NCBI GenBank assembly: GCA_016718205.1
Contig: JADKEB010000001.1
Location: 124,001 to 188,000, forward strand
Direction of reading: 5' to 3'
DNA from: Saprospiraceae bacterium
GTDB taxonomy: Bacteria; Bacteroidota; Bacteroidia; Chitinophagales; Saprospiraceae
DNA length: 64,000 nucleotides
Shown here: positions 55,301 through 63,431 of the stretch, piece after piece
Numbering within the stretch: the stretch's first letter is position 1
How the letters are laid out: the number at the start of each line of letters is the position of its first letter
The notes under the pieces: generated by a model
The model's database searches: none
Told to the model about the DNA's origin: nothing
Seen by the model: the letters and a program-made list of their open reading frames with translations, nothing else
Position numbers and translations under genes: made by a program

Positions 55301-56681
55301 CTGGTTCAGAGTATACAGAAATATCACCAATAACTCCGGTACTTCTACCGCCTTGGGCAGCTGGCAAAATACGACTACCTATGACGATGCATCCGCTGTC
55401 GCAGGTACGACCTACCACTATTGGGTGCGCGCTGCATCTGACAATACAGGAGCCAATATATCTGCATTCAGCACAGGAAACACCGGCTTCCGCGCCACTT
55501 CAGGACCAACAGTGACAGTCCCTGCCAATGTACAGGCATCAGACGGTAGCTTTACTGACAAAGTTCAAGTCACCTGGACAGGTACATCAGGCAACTGGTT
55601 CAGAGTATATAGAAATACTACCAACGATTCAGGTACTGCTACGGCCCTGGGCAGCTGGCAAAATACGACTACCTATGACGACGCATCCGCAGTTGCAGGT
55701 ACGACCTACCATTATTGGGTACGCGCCGCATCTGACAATACAGGAGCCAATATATCTGCATTCAGCACAGGAAACACCGGATTCAGGGCCACATCAGGAC
55801 CTACAGTGACTGTCCCAGCCAATGTACAGGCATCAGATGGTACCTTTACTGACAAGGTACAGGTGACATGGACAGGTACCTCGGGCAATTGGTTCCGTGT
55901 GTACAGAAATACGATCAATGATTCTGGTACTGCTACAGCTCTGGGCAGCTGGCAAAATACCACCACTTATGATGATGCATCAGCAGTAGCTGGGACTACT
56001 TATCACTATTGGGTGCGCGCAGGTTCTGACAATGCGGGAGCCAATATTTCTGCTTTCAGTACCGGAGATACCGGTTTCAGAGCAAGTGCTCCCGGTACGG
56101 TCACTATACCGGTCAATGTACAGGCATCAGATGGAACATTTTCCGACAGAGTAAGAGTGACCTGGACTGGAACATCCGGTAACTGGTTCAGAGTATATCG
56201 TGCCAATACTAATAATATAACCAGATCAACCGCTCTGGGCAGCTGGCAGAATACCATGACCTATGATGACTTTACGCCAAATGTAGGGACAACCTACTTT
56301 TACTGGGTCAGAGCTGCTTCTGATAATGCAGGATCCAATATCTCAGCTTTCAGTACAGGAAATAGCGGCTTTAGGGTCTTTTCCGGCAGTATCGCCAACA
56401 ATGGCAGCAATCAGGATCAGTTGAAGAGTGTTGAGAACATACTTCAGGTATTTCCAAATCCTGTAAGTGTTTCTTCCGACCTTATCATCCGTTCCCATCT
56501 GGTACAACAAGCAGATGGTAATATTATCATTTTTGATTCCAATGGAAAATTGGTGAGAGAACTGAAATTTGGTAAAACGGATCGTTTACAAATCGAAGCT
56601 CCAAAACAGACAGGTGCTTATCTTGTTTTTATTAAGTCAGATAATGGCAATACCGAATCTGCAAGATTGATAGTGGATTAA
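52377..56681 (+). CDS. M36 fungalysin-type metallopeptidase with seven-repeat array and T9SS sorting domain
   Basis: A 1434-residue secreted zinc peptidase. A signal peptide ends in TVNAQ and is followed by an FTP/PepSY propeptide (about 30-210). The catalytic domain holds HEYAH (residues 454-458) with GEGWSDYYSL about 25 residues later, the M36 zinc site. From about 655 to 1340 there are seven fibronectin III-like repeats of ~98 residues (VQASDGTFTDKVQVTWTG, SGNWFRVYRN, YHYWVRAASDN). The type A sorting domain starts at QVFPNP near 1362. It should degrade external protein after T9SS export. A terminator follows. Confidence 0.93.
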   Translation: MKNYFHKFVFSTVFLLVLTCFTVNAQFESKIGIARQLLTPLSTEGILVNKNLNEMQVSSETFSKASALNHIYFQQYIEGIPVYNAILGAHIKADNTLFTFNSTFVDIPQNVVVDAEPKITQQKAIEIAAKHFEYNMPQELKIKSEAIGKNKKTVFRGDELSQEDIPVELIWVSKENGNLTLTWQVQIHEPNGANYWSVRIDASSGEVLDQQNLVISCNFGISEAKCNHSEVEHNMQRTFMPPAAFKEEFSQEMEMLSPADGSSYSVFREPAESPIHTSTVSPADGRTIAIEPAHPVASPFGWHDTNGATGPEFTITRGNNTHAYTDLDANDIPDPGTSPDGGAGLDFNTSLDLTMGPATYRPSAVVNLFYWNNYMHDFAHRYGFDEASGNFQVNNYGRGGTGGDDVRAEAQDGSATNNATFLTLPEGQRPRMHMFVWTSTTPNRDSDFDNGIIAHEYAHGISTRLAGGPATTSCLGGQEQMGEGWSDYYSLMTTSLPTDVANTPRGIGTYVLGQPTSGAGIRPRRYTPDMTVNEVTYDFIKTASIPHGVGFVWATMLWDLTWALRDRHGLTAGTDISINLVNQGLKLQVCNAGFVDGRNAIIQADMALNGGANVCLIWQVFARRGLGFSASQGLSSSRSDGTQAFDLPPACNGVVTPTGVLASDGTFTDKVRVTWTGNPGNWFRVYRNTTNNSGTALALGSWQNTTTYDDASAVAGTTYHYWVRAASDNAGSDITAFSSGDTGFRSTSAPVVTVPASVLASDGTFLDKIQVTWTGTNGNWFRVYRNTTDDSGSATAIGSWQNTTSYDDNSANVGVFYFYWVRAASDNLGSNISDFSNGDFGYRGLPPGTVILPTNVQATDGAFSDRVRVTWSGTAGNWFRVYRASTNNINKASPISEWQLFMTLDDFSVAQGTTFWYWVRAASDNSGANISAFSTGNSGFRSFGGPTVTVPANVQASDGTFTDKVQVTWSGTSGNWFRVYRNITNNSGTSTALGSWQNTTTYDDASAVAGTTYHYWVRAASDNTGANISAFSTGNTGFRATSGPTVTVPANVQASDGSFTDKVQVTWTGTSGNWFRVYRNTTNDSGTATALGSWQNTTTYDDASAVAGTTYHYWVRAASDNTGANISAFSTGNTGFRATSGPTVTVPANVQASDGTFTDKVQVTWTGTSGNWFRVYRNTINDSGTATALGSWQNTTTYDDASAVAGTTYHYWVRAGSDNAGANISAFSTGDTGFRASAPGTVTIPVNVQASDGTFSDRVRVTWTGTSGNWFRVYRANTNNITRSTALGSWQNTMTYDDFTPNVGTTYFYWVRAASDNAGSNISAFSTGNSGFRVFSGSIANNGSNQDQLKSVENILQVFPNPVSVSSDLIIRSHLVQQADGNIIIFDSNGKLVRELKFGKTDRLQIEAPKQTGAYLVFIKSDNGNTESARLIVD
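54340..56395 (+). repeat. Seven-copy ~294-bp repeat array (first gene)
   Basis: Seven direct repeats of about 294 bp, each coding a 98-residue fibronectin III-like unit. Copies 1-2 and 4-6 are of one type. Copies 3 and 7 are divergent types (SNNINKASPISEW and NTNNITRSTALGSW). The same order of types is found in the array at 59440-61500, with long stretches of near-identical DNA. Confidence 0.9.
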
Positions 56682-56717
56682 GATTCACAATACACTAAGA
56701 TCAGCCTAAATATGTAA

Positions 56718-56752
56718 AAGGCGAACTCTGATTCAGGGTTCGCCTTTTTTTT
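56718..56752 (+). terminator. Intrinsic terminator after the M36 peptidase gene
   Basis: AAGGCGAAC (56718-56726) pairs with GTTCGCCTT (56738-56746) and runs into a T8 tract. It lies 37 bp past the stop codon. Confidence 0.85.
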
Positions 56753-57084
56753 ATTGGTATATATTTCCGACTGAATATCCCGGAGACAAAAGTGGTTTTA
56801 CAATGTTATCGTCAAGGTGGGACTTTCTCCCTCATTAATAGAAACCCTAAGGAATTGCACTGAAATCTTCTTCAATTCTTACACTTTTCGATTATTTTTA
56901 ATATAGAATATAGATATTTGTATTATACAAAAATATCTATAATTTTGTTATTTCTTAAAGATTTGGTGTGACTTTTGTACTGAACTTAATTGTGTTTTTA
57001 GATATTTGATTATAAAAATATATTCCATCTAAAGGCATCACCATTATTGACTGATTATTAAATGTTTTAAATATCTTAAATTGT
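56753..57084. other. AT-rich intergenic region before the propeller gene
   Basis: No gene or strong motif is seen. The stretch becomes very AT-rich towards 57084, as expected for a promoter, with several TTTG and TATATTT fragments but no clean -33/-7 pair. The gene start has no Shine-Dalgarno site. Confidence 0.4.
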
Positions 57085-60000
57085 ATGAAAATTGTATTAA
57101 TTTTTAAAAAACTCTTTTTTTTATTTCTTATTGGCTTTTTCTCAGCAGTTACTGTTTCAGGACAAGCTTGGATAGATAGAATTCCGGTAAGGGCAGATGG
57201 CAAAAAATCTTCATTTTTTGATCATCAAAAAGCATTTTATGATTTTTGGAAGGGAAAGCAAATAGATCATAACGGATACTACACCGAAAACGGACAAAGG
57301 ATTAAAGCTGCAGGTTGGAAACAATTTAAGCGATGGGAATGGGAAATGGAAAGAAAGATTGACCATAAAACAGGATATTTACCCAATAAAACTGCTTTGG
57401 AAATTTATAAGGAGTATCAAAGAAGCAGGCCATCAAACGGCAACAGAGCCACTACAGCCAATTGGACATCAATAGGACCTACCAGTTCTACCGGTGGTTA
57501 TGCCGGTGTAGGCAGACTTAACTGCGTGGCTTTTCATCCTTCAGACCCTAATACATATTGGGTTGGGGCACCCGCAGGTGGACTGTGGCGGACTACAAAC
57601 GGGGGCACTACCTGGACAGTACTGACTGATCAAAATCCGGTATTGGGTATTAGTGACATCCTTATACCTACAAATTTTGCATCTACCAATACCATTTATA
57701 TAGCAACAGGAGACAAAAATGCACTTGACAATAATAGTGTGGGAGTTTTGAAATCTACTGATGGTGGCAATACGTGGAATACCACAGGCCTCTCATTCAA
57801 TATAGGTGATGGAAGAAGAGTAACAAAACTTTTGCAGGATCCTAATGATCCGAATACAATCCTGGCATCAACAAGTATCGGTGTCTACAAGACAACAAAT
57901 GCAGCCGGTACTTGGAATCAGATTACTACTTTGGCATTCGCAGATTTAGAATATAAACCTGGTGATTTTAATACATTATATGGAGGTACATTATCAGGAG
58001 GTGCTATACACATGTCTTCCAATGGTGGAACTACATGGGCACAAGTATTTGTTAATAGCTCCGGCCGTCGGGTGGAATTATCAGTAACATCGGCAAATCC
58101 ATCTCTTGTGTATGCCATTATCGGACGGTCCAGCGACCATGGATTACTCGGGATATATACTTCAACCAATTCAGGTGCATCTTTTAATACAACCTATACC
58201 GGACCAATAAACATGCTTGGTTGGCAACAAAATGGATCCGACTCAGGTGGTCAGGCATGGTATGACCTGAGTATCGCTGCATCTCCTACCAATGCCAACA
58301 CACTTTTGGTCGGTGGTGTCAATACATGGAGATCTACCAATGGTGGTAGTAATTGGTCTATAGTCAATCACTGGACCGGTGGAGATGGATCTATACCGGC
58401 TGTACACGCTGATAAGCATATGCTAAGATATCGTCAGTCCGATGGATTATTATTTGAATGCAACGACGGAGGTGTCTATACTTCTTCCGATAATGGTACG
58501 GCCTGGACTGACAAAACCAACGGTATGGTCATCTCTCAGATGTATAAGCTTGGAAACTCGGTCACTGTTCCGGGCGTGGTGGTAACTGGTTTACAAGACA
58601 ATGGTACTAAACAAAGAACCAACACAGGCACATGGCGTGATGTTTTGGGTGGCGATGGTATGGAGTGTGCGATAGACTATTCTGACAATAATATACAATA
58701 TGGTTGCATCCAGAGCGGTGAATTGAGACGTACCATCAATAACTGGGCTTCTGCGACAAATATAAAACCTTCCGGTCAATCAGGGGCATGGGTGACACCA
58801 TATGTAATCCACCCTACAAACCCTGAAATTTTATATTCAGGATATAGTAATGTGTACAGATCTGTCAACCGTGGTACTTCATGGACTGTTATTTCTACCA
58901 TAAATTCATCAGACAGATTGCGTAATCTGGTCGTTGCTCAGACCAACGATCAAGTAATTTATACATCAGACCAGTTCAATTTCTACAGAACCACCAACGG
59001 TGGCACAAATTGGGACAACCTGACTTCATCTTTGCCTGTTTCGGGATTGGTGATTACTTCCATAGCTATCAAATCCAATGATCCAAATCATATCTGGATG
59101 ACTTTCGGAGGTTATAATGCCACAAGAGTATTTCAATCTATCAATGGAGGCAATACATGGACTGATATTTCTGCGGGATTACCACCACTACCGATGTATT
59201 CTATTATTCAGAATACTCAAATTACCACTGAGATCCACCTGTATGCGGGTACTGAATTGGGAGTTTATTTCAAAAAAGGAAATGACAACTGGATACCTTT
59301 CAATACCAATCTTGCAAACGTTCAGATTGGCGAATTGGAAATATTTTATAACACTTCCAATCCGGAAAATTCTATACTCCGGGCAGCAACTTTTGGACGT
59401 GGATTATGGGAAACACCGGTGTATTTTTCATCTGGTGGCGGACCTACAGTGACCGTCCCCGCTAGTGTCCAAGCTACTGACGGCACTTTTACTGACAAAG
59501 TCAGAGTCACCTGGACAGGTACATCAGGCAACTGGTTCCGTGTCTATAGAAATACCACCAACGATTCAGGTACAGCCACAGCATTGGGCAGCTGGCAGAA
59601 TACGACCACTTATGATGATGCATCCGCAGTCGCAGGTACGACCTACCACTATTGGGTGCGGGCAGCATCTGATAATGCAGGAGCCAATATATCGGCTTTC
59701 AGTACAGCAGACACAGGATTCAGAGCCACATCAGGACCTACAGTGACAGTCCCTGCCAATGTACAGGCATCAGACGGTAGCTTTACTGACAAAGTTCAAG
59801 TCACCTGGACAGGTACATCAGGCAACTGGTTCAGAGTGTACAGAAATACTACCAACGATTCAGGTACAGCAACAGCCCTTGGCAGCTGGCAGAATACTAC
59901 CACCTACGATGACGCATCCGCAGTCGCTGGCACTATGTATCACTACTGGGTGCGGGCAGCTTCTGATAATGCAGGAGCCAACATATCAGCATTCAGTACT

Positions 60001-61794
60001 GGAGACTCAGGTTTCAGGGCTCTGCCCCCGGGTACTGTGACCATACCTGTCAATGTACAGGCATCTGATGGAGCTTTTTCTGATAAGGTACAGATAACAT
60101 GGACAGGTACAGCAGGTAACTGGTTTAGAGTATTCAGATCCTCATCCAACAATCCTGGCAGAGCAACTGCCTTGGGTAACTGGCAGACCTCTATGACTTT
60201 TGATGACACCACCGTGCCTCAAGGCACTACCTTCTGGTATTTTGTAAGAGCTGCTGCAGACAATGGGGGAGCCAATATTTCTGCTTTCAGCACAGGTAAC
60301 TCAGGATTCAGAACTTTTGGCGGACCTACAGTGACCGTCCCTGCCAATGTCCAGGCATCAGATGGTACCTTTACCGACAAGGTACAGGTGATCTGGTCTG
60401 GTACCTCGGGCAACTGGTTCAGAGTGTACAGAAATACGATCAACGATTCAGGTACTGCTACAGCTCTGGGCAGCTGGCAAAATACGACTACCTATGACGA
60501 TGCATCCGCTGTCGCAGGTACGACCTACCACTATTGGGTGCGCGCTGCATCTGACAATACAGGAGCCAATATTTCTGCTTTCAGTACCGGAGACACCGGC
60601 TTCCGCGCCACATCAGGACCAACAGTGACTGTTCCGTCCAATGTTCAGGCATCAGATGGTACCTTTACTGACAAGGTACAGGTGACATGGACAGGCACAT
60701 CGGGCAACTGGTTCAGAGTATATAGAAATACTACCAATGATTCAGGTACTGCTACGGCCCTGGGCAGCTGGCAAAATACGACTACCTATGACGACGCATC
60801 CGCAGTTGCAGGTACGACCTACCATTATTGGGTACGCGCCGCATCTGACAATACAGGAGCCAATATATCTGCATTCAGCACAGGAAACACCGGCTTCCGG
60901 GCCACATCAGGACCTACAGTGACTGTCCCAGCCAATGTTCAGGCATCAGATGGTACCTTTACTGACAAGGTACAGGTGACATGGACAGGTACCTCGGGCA
61001 ATTGGTTCCGTGTGTACAGAAATACGATCAATGATTCTGGTACTGCTACAGCTCTGGCCAGTTGGCAAAATACCACCACTTATGATGATGCATCAGCAGT
61101 AGCTGGGACTACTTATCACTATTGGGTGCGCGCAGGTTCTGACAATGCGGGAGCCAATATTTCTGCTTTCAGTACCGGAGATACCGGTTTCAAAGCAAGT
61201 GCTCCCGGTACGGTCACAATACCGGTCAATGTACAGGCATCAGATGGAACATTTTCCGACAGAGTAAGAGTGACCTGGACGGGAACATCCGGTAACTGGT
61301 TCAGAGTATATCGTGCCAATACTAATAATATTGCCAGATCAACCGCTCTGGGCAGCTGGCAGAATACCATGACCTATGATGACTTTACGCCAAATGTAGG
61401 GACAACCTACTTTTACTGGGTCAGAGCTGCTTCTGATAATGCAGGATCCAATATCTCAGCTTTCAGTACAGGAAATAGCGGCTTTAGGGTCTTTTCCGGC
61501 AGTATCCCCAACAATGGCAGCAATCAGGATCAGTTGAAGAGTGTTGAGAACATACTTCAGGTATTTCCAAATCCTGCTAATACTTCATCCAATTTTATCA
61601 TCAACTCGAGTCTGATGCAAGAGGCTGACGGAACTATTTTGATTTATGACACAAGTGGTAAAGTAATCAAAGAAACCAGATACGCCGTCGATCAGAAATT
61701 TTTTGTAGAAACACCTGAGTTACCCGGTATTTTTATTGTCATGATCAAATCTGATAATGGCAAATCCGAAAAAACGAGATTGGTAGTAGAATAA
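57085..61794 (+). CDS. Asp-box beta-propeller surface protein with seven-repeat array and T9SS sorting domain
   Basis: A 1569-residue secreted protein. A signal peptide ends in TVSGQ. From about 125 to 780 there are many BNR/Asp-box motifs (LWRTTNGGTTW, LKSTDGGNTW, TWRSTNGGSNW, FYRTTNGGTNW) as in sortilin-like or sialidase-like propellers. These are followed by seven ~98-residue fibronectin III-like repeats (about 786-1472) and a type A sorting domain starting at QVFPNP near 1493. No catalytic residues are evident, so the propeller may bind glycan or protein. Its repeats are collinear and nearly identical in DNA to those of the M36 peptidase gene upstream. Confidence 0.9.
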   Translation: MKIVLIFKKLFFLFLIGFFSAVTVSGQAWIDRIPVRADGKKSSFFDHQKAFYDFWKGKQIDHNGYYTENGQRIKAAGWKQFKRWEWEMERKIDHKTGYLPNKTALEIYKEYQRSRPSNGNRATTANWTSIGPTSSTGGYAGVGRLNCVAFHPSDPNTYWVGAPAGGLWRTTNGGTTWTVLTDQNPVLGISDILIPTNFASTNTIYIATGDKNALDNNSVGVLKSTDGGNTWNTTGLSFNIGDGRRVTKLLQDPNDPNTILASTSIGVYKTTNAAGTWNQITTLAFADLEYKPGDFNTLYGGTLSGGAIHMSSNGGTTWAQVFVNSSGRRVELSVTSANPSLVYAIIGRSSDHGLLGIYTSTNSGASFNTTYTGPINMLGWQQNGSDSGGQAWYDLSIAASPTNANTLLVGGVNTWRSTNGGSNWSIVNHWTGGDGSIPAVHADKHMLRYRQSDGLLFECNDGGVYTSSDNGTAWTDKTNGMVISQMYKLGNSVTVPGVVVTGLQDNGTKQRTNTGTWRDVLGGDGMECAIDYSDNNIQYGCIQSGELRRTINNWASATNIKPSGQSGAWVTPYVIHPTNPEILYSGYSNVYRSVNRGTSWTVISTINSSDRLRNLVVAQTNDQVIYTSDQFNFYRTTNGGTNWDNLTSSLPVSGLVITSIAIKSNDPNHIWMTFGGYNATRVFQSINGGNTWTDISAGLPPLPMYSIIQNTQITTEIHLYAGTELGVYFKKGNDNWIPFNTNLANVQIGELEIFYNTSNPENSILRAATFGRGLWETPVYFSSGGGPTVTVPASVQATDGTFTDKVRVTWTGTSGNWFRVYRNTTNDSGTATALGSWQNTTTYDDASAVAGTTYHYWVRAASDNAGANISAFSTADTGFRATSGPTVTVPANVQASDGSFTDKVQVTWTGTSGNWFRVYRNTTNDSGTATALGSWQNTTTYDDASAVAGTMYHYWVRAASDNAGANISAFSTGDSGFRALPPGTVTIPVNVQASDGAFSDKVQITWTGTAGNWFRVFRSSSNNPGRATALGNWQTSMTFDDTTVPQGTTFWYFVRAAADNGGANISAFSTGNSGFRTFGGPTVTVPANVQASDGTFTDKVQVIWSGTSGNWFRVYRNTINDSGTATALGSWQNTTTYDDASAVAGTTYHYWVRAASDNTGANISAFSTGDTGFRATSGPTVTVPSNVQASDGTFTDKVQVTWTGTSGNWFRVYRNTTNDSGTATALGSWQNTTTYDDASAVAGTTYHYWVRAASDNTGANISAFSTGNTGFRATSGPTVTVPANVQASDGTFTDKVQVTWTGTSGNWFRVYRNTINDSGTATALASWQNTTTYDDASAVAGTTYHYWVRAGSDNAGANISAFSTGDTGFKASAPGTVTIPVNVQASDGTFSDRVRVTWTGTSGNWFRVYRANTNNIARSTALGSWQNTMTYDDFTPNVGTTYFYWVRAASDNAGSNISAFSTGNSGFRVFSGSIPNNGSNQDQLKSVENILQVFPNPANTSSNFIINSSLMQEADGTILIYDTSGKVIKETRYAVDQKFFVETPELPGIFIVMIKSDNGKSEKTRLVVE
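59440..61500 (+). repeat. Seven-copy ~294-bp repeat array (second gene)
   Basis: Same unit length and same order of copy types as the array at 54340-56395: two standard units, one SNNPGRATALGNW unit, three standard units and one NTNNIARSTALGSW unit. DNA stretches such as 60319-60440 are nearly identical to 55201-55330. Identity extends to the PNP codons at about 61576 and then ends. Confidence 0.9.
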
Positions 61795-61829
61795 TTTTTT
61801 TTTATAATGGTGGTGAGACCACTAAGAAA

Positions 61830-61869
61830 AGCACAAACTACAGCAATGGTGGTTTGTGCTTTTTTTTTA
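61830..61869 (+). terminator. Intrinsic terminator after the propeller gene
   Basis: AGCACAAAC (61830-61838) pairs with GTTTGTGCT (61852-61860), followed by a T9 tract. It lies 36 bp past the stop codon. Confidence 0.85.
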
Positions 61870-62250
61870 TACAGGTTTTATTTCATTCCAAAGACGGTCT
61901 CAAACTACAATTTGATTTCAGGCAAAATGCCTTAGGAAACTTGATCTTAGCTTGGAAGCTACGACGAGCGTGGCATCTTCGTGATCCTTTGGGTCTTAGT
62001 GCCTTTGTAGCGGCACCTATTCGACCACCAAGCCGACGAAGGAGGACTGGTGAGCGATTCTGTATCAGTGGAGAAGCCGAAACCACACCAGGGCACTGCG
62101 TTCCAAGTTGAGCGCTACAGAGTTGCCCCGAAACATCTTTATAGCCGAAATCACTTAACGAAACTGCATTTCCGAAGATGGTGATGGCTTACATCTCTCC
62201 CGATTCGGCATTAAAAGTTTATTTTAGTTTTTCACTTTAAGAAAAAATTT
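61870..62250. repeat. Intergenic region with a fifth copy of the GC-rich repeat
   Basis: The 25-bp core CGACCACCAAGCCGACGAAG plus GAGGA is found at 62022-62046 and continues with CTGGTGAGCGATTC as in the 51.8-52.0 kb copies. Nearby are the sequences AAGCCGAAACC and TAGCCGAAATC. No credible gene is visible. Confidence 0.65.
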
Positions 62251-62258
62251 TATCTTTG
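62251..62258 (+). promoter_or_regulatory. -7 box of the small membrane-anchored protein gene
   Basis: TATCTTTG matches TAnnTTTG exactly. It includes the TTG at 62256 that could be read as a start codon, which argues that translation starts further down, at 62310. Confidence 0.5.
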
Positions 62259-62309
62259 CGGCTCAATTTAAAAAAAATCTGTCAAGTGGAAGATAAAAAT
62301 AAGTCTCTG

Positions 62310-62897
62310 ATGAACGACAAGCGGATATGGCTCATACTCTTATTACTATTGATTGCCTTCGGCACATATTTTTGGTGTAAGAATAGACAACCTGTCAATA
62401 ATACTTTGCCTGTGCAAAATGAAAATGCCAAAGTGGATACCACTGCACAGGAACAGGTCTCGGTCTATGTTGACTCTACAAAAAGTAAAGGGGCCTGGGA
62501 ATACAAGGTGGTCACTGCACCTACAGGTGAGAGGCTGGTTATGAATACGGTTTTTGTAAATAAAAGAGATCCTTTTATTCTGTCCAATGGTCAGGAGATG
62601 TATCCTTCTATGAGAGTTACTAATAATAACAATCAAGGCAATCTCTTGTATTTTCAGCTACCCGGTGTAGATTATGCAACAAATTCTCTAAAAATTACTT
62701 TCGATGAGAAGGATGCCCAACAAGCAGCGTTTTCGAAAGACCCTTACAACAATCCGGGAGCTGTAGTACTTGATAATGCTGCATCTTTTATCGAAAAGAT
62801 GAAAAAGTCAAACAAAGTTACTATTGAAGTAAATCTGAAGAATTATGGTACTAAAAAATTTGACTTCTCTACATCTGGTTTTATTTGGGATAAATGA
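62310..62897 (+). CDS. Hypothetical membrane-anchored protein
   Basis: From the ATG at 62310 it has 195 residues and starts MNDKRIWLILLLLLIAFGTY, a single N-terminal membrane segment. The rest is a soluble beta-rich domain (VVTAPTGERLVMNTVFVNKR, then GQEMYPSMRV and KDAQQAAFSKD). I recognise no family. A TTG at 62256 in the same frame lies inside the -7 promoter box and is not a likely start. It probably sits in the envelope facing the periplasm. It is followed by a weak terminator-like hairpin. Confidence 0.7.
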   Translation: MNDKRIWLILLLLLIAFGTYFWCKNRQPVNNTLPVQNENAKVDTTAQEQVSVYVDSTKSKGAWEYKVVTAPTGERLVMNTVFVNKRDPFILSNGQEMYPSMRVTNNNNQGNLLYFQLPGVDYATNSLKITFDEKDAQQAAFSKDPYNNPGAVVLDNAASFIEKMKKSNKVTIEVNLKNYGTKKFDFSTSGFIWDK

Positions 62898-62940
62898 TCT
62901 TCAATCATGAGGTTCAAAACAGATCATTTGGATTTTTCCA
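62892..62940 (+). terminator. Possible terminator
   Basis: AAATGATC (62892-62899) and GATCATTT (62922-62929) form an 8-bp stem with a 22-nt loop, followed by a T-rich run. The stem includes the stop codon of the upstream gene. The loop is long, so the call is weak. Confidence 0.35.
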
Positions 62941-62964
62941 TTTTTTTATCAAAATCGTTAAGAT

Positions 62965-63264
62965 TCAATATTTTACCGTACATTCACGCACTTGAAATTT
63001 AAAAATGATCTTTTTTGTAAAAAAAATATTTACAATATTGATACAACATAATATAAGATTATGTAGCTTTGCCTTCTGAAAAGTATAAGTCAAAGGATTT
63101 ATACAAGGTTTAAATGTAATAAAGACGTAAAGAAATAAGAAAACTACACCGGTGACGATCATCATCCCTACAATTCGAAAATCAAATCCACCCGATGATC
63201 CCGACCCGTTTTTTATTTCTCGTATGTGTGTACTATTATAAATAAAGACGAAATCAAATACCAT
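62965..63264 (-). CDS. Possible small membrane protein
   Basis: A 99-residue frame starting MVFDFVFIYNSTHIREI, with a hydrophobic segment IVGMMIVTGVVFLFLYVFITF near residues 32-52. A purine-rich GGTGGAG lies about 8 bases before the ATG. The C-terminal part is Lys/Asn-rich and looks non-coding, and the + strand shows a promoter-like TAGCTTTG inside it. It may be real only in its first half, or spurious. Confidence 0.28.
   Translation of the reverse strand: MVFDFVFIYNSTHIREIKNGSGSSGGFDFRIVGMMIVTGVVFLFLYVFITFKPCINPLTYTFQKAKLHNLILCCINIVNIFFTKKIIFKFQVRECTVKY
63038..63071 (+). promoter_or_regulatory. Promoter-like pair upstream of the last gene
   Basis: TTG (63038-63040) and TAGCTTTG (63064-63071) fit the Bacteroidota pattern with a 23-bp gap. 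If it serves the gene at 63432, the leader would be about 350 nt long. Confidence 0.3.
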
Positions 63265-63431
63265 TTATAATACTCCACCACGTCCAGCTAAGGTCTATAC
63301 ATATTGATATAGCTTGTCATCTGATCTTGATCATGGCATGCCTTGTCGTATTGTGTCTTTTCTATTCTGTATGGCTAATTTATTACTATTTTTTATAACC
63401 TTATTTTATTTTTTAACCAAAACTCAATCTC

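Noticed and set aside
54269..56257. Regularly spaced minus-strand open frames with a VTCTLSVKVPSDA-type sequence
   Set aside because: They are antisense shadows of the 98-residue repeats and recur only because the repeats recur.
62256..62309. Upstream TTG start for the small membrane-anchored protein
   Set aside because: The TTG lies inside a perfect TATCTTTG promoter box, and the membrane segment is better placed from the ATG at 62310.
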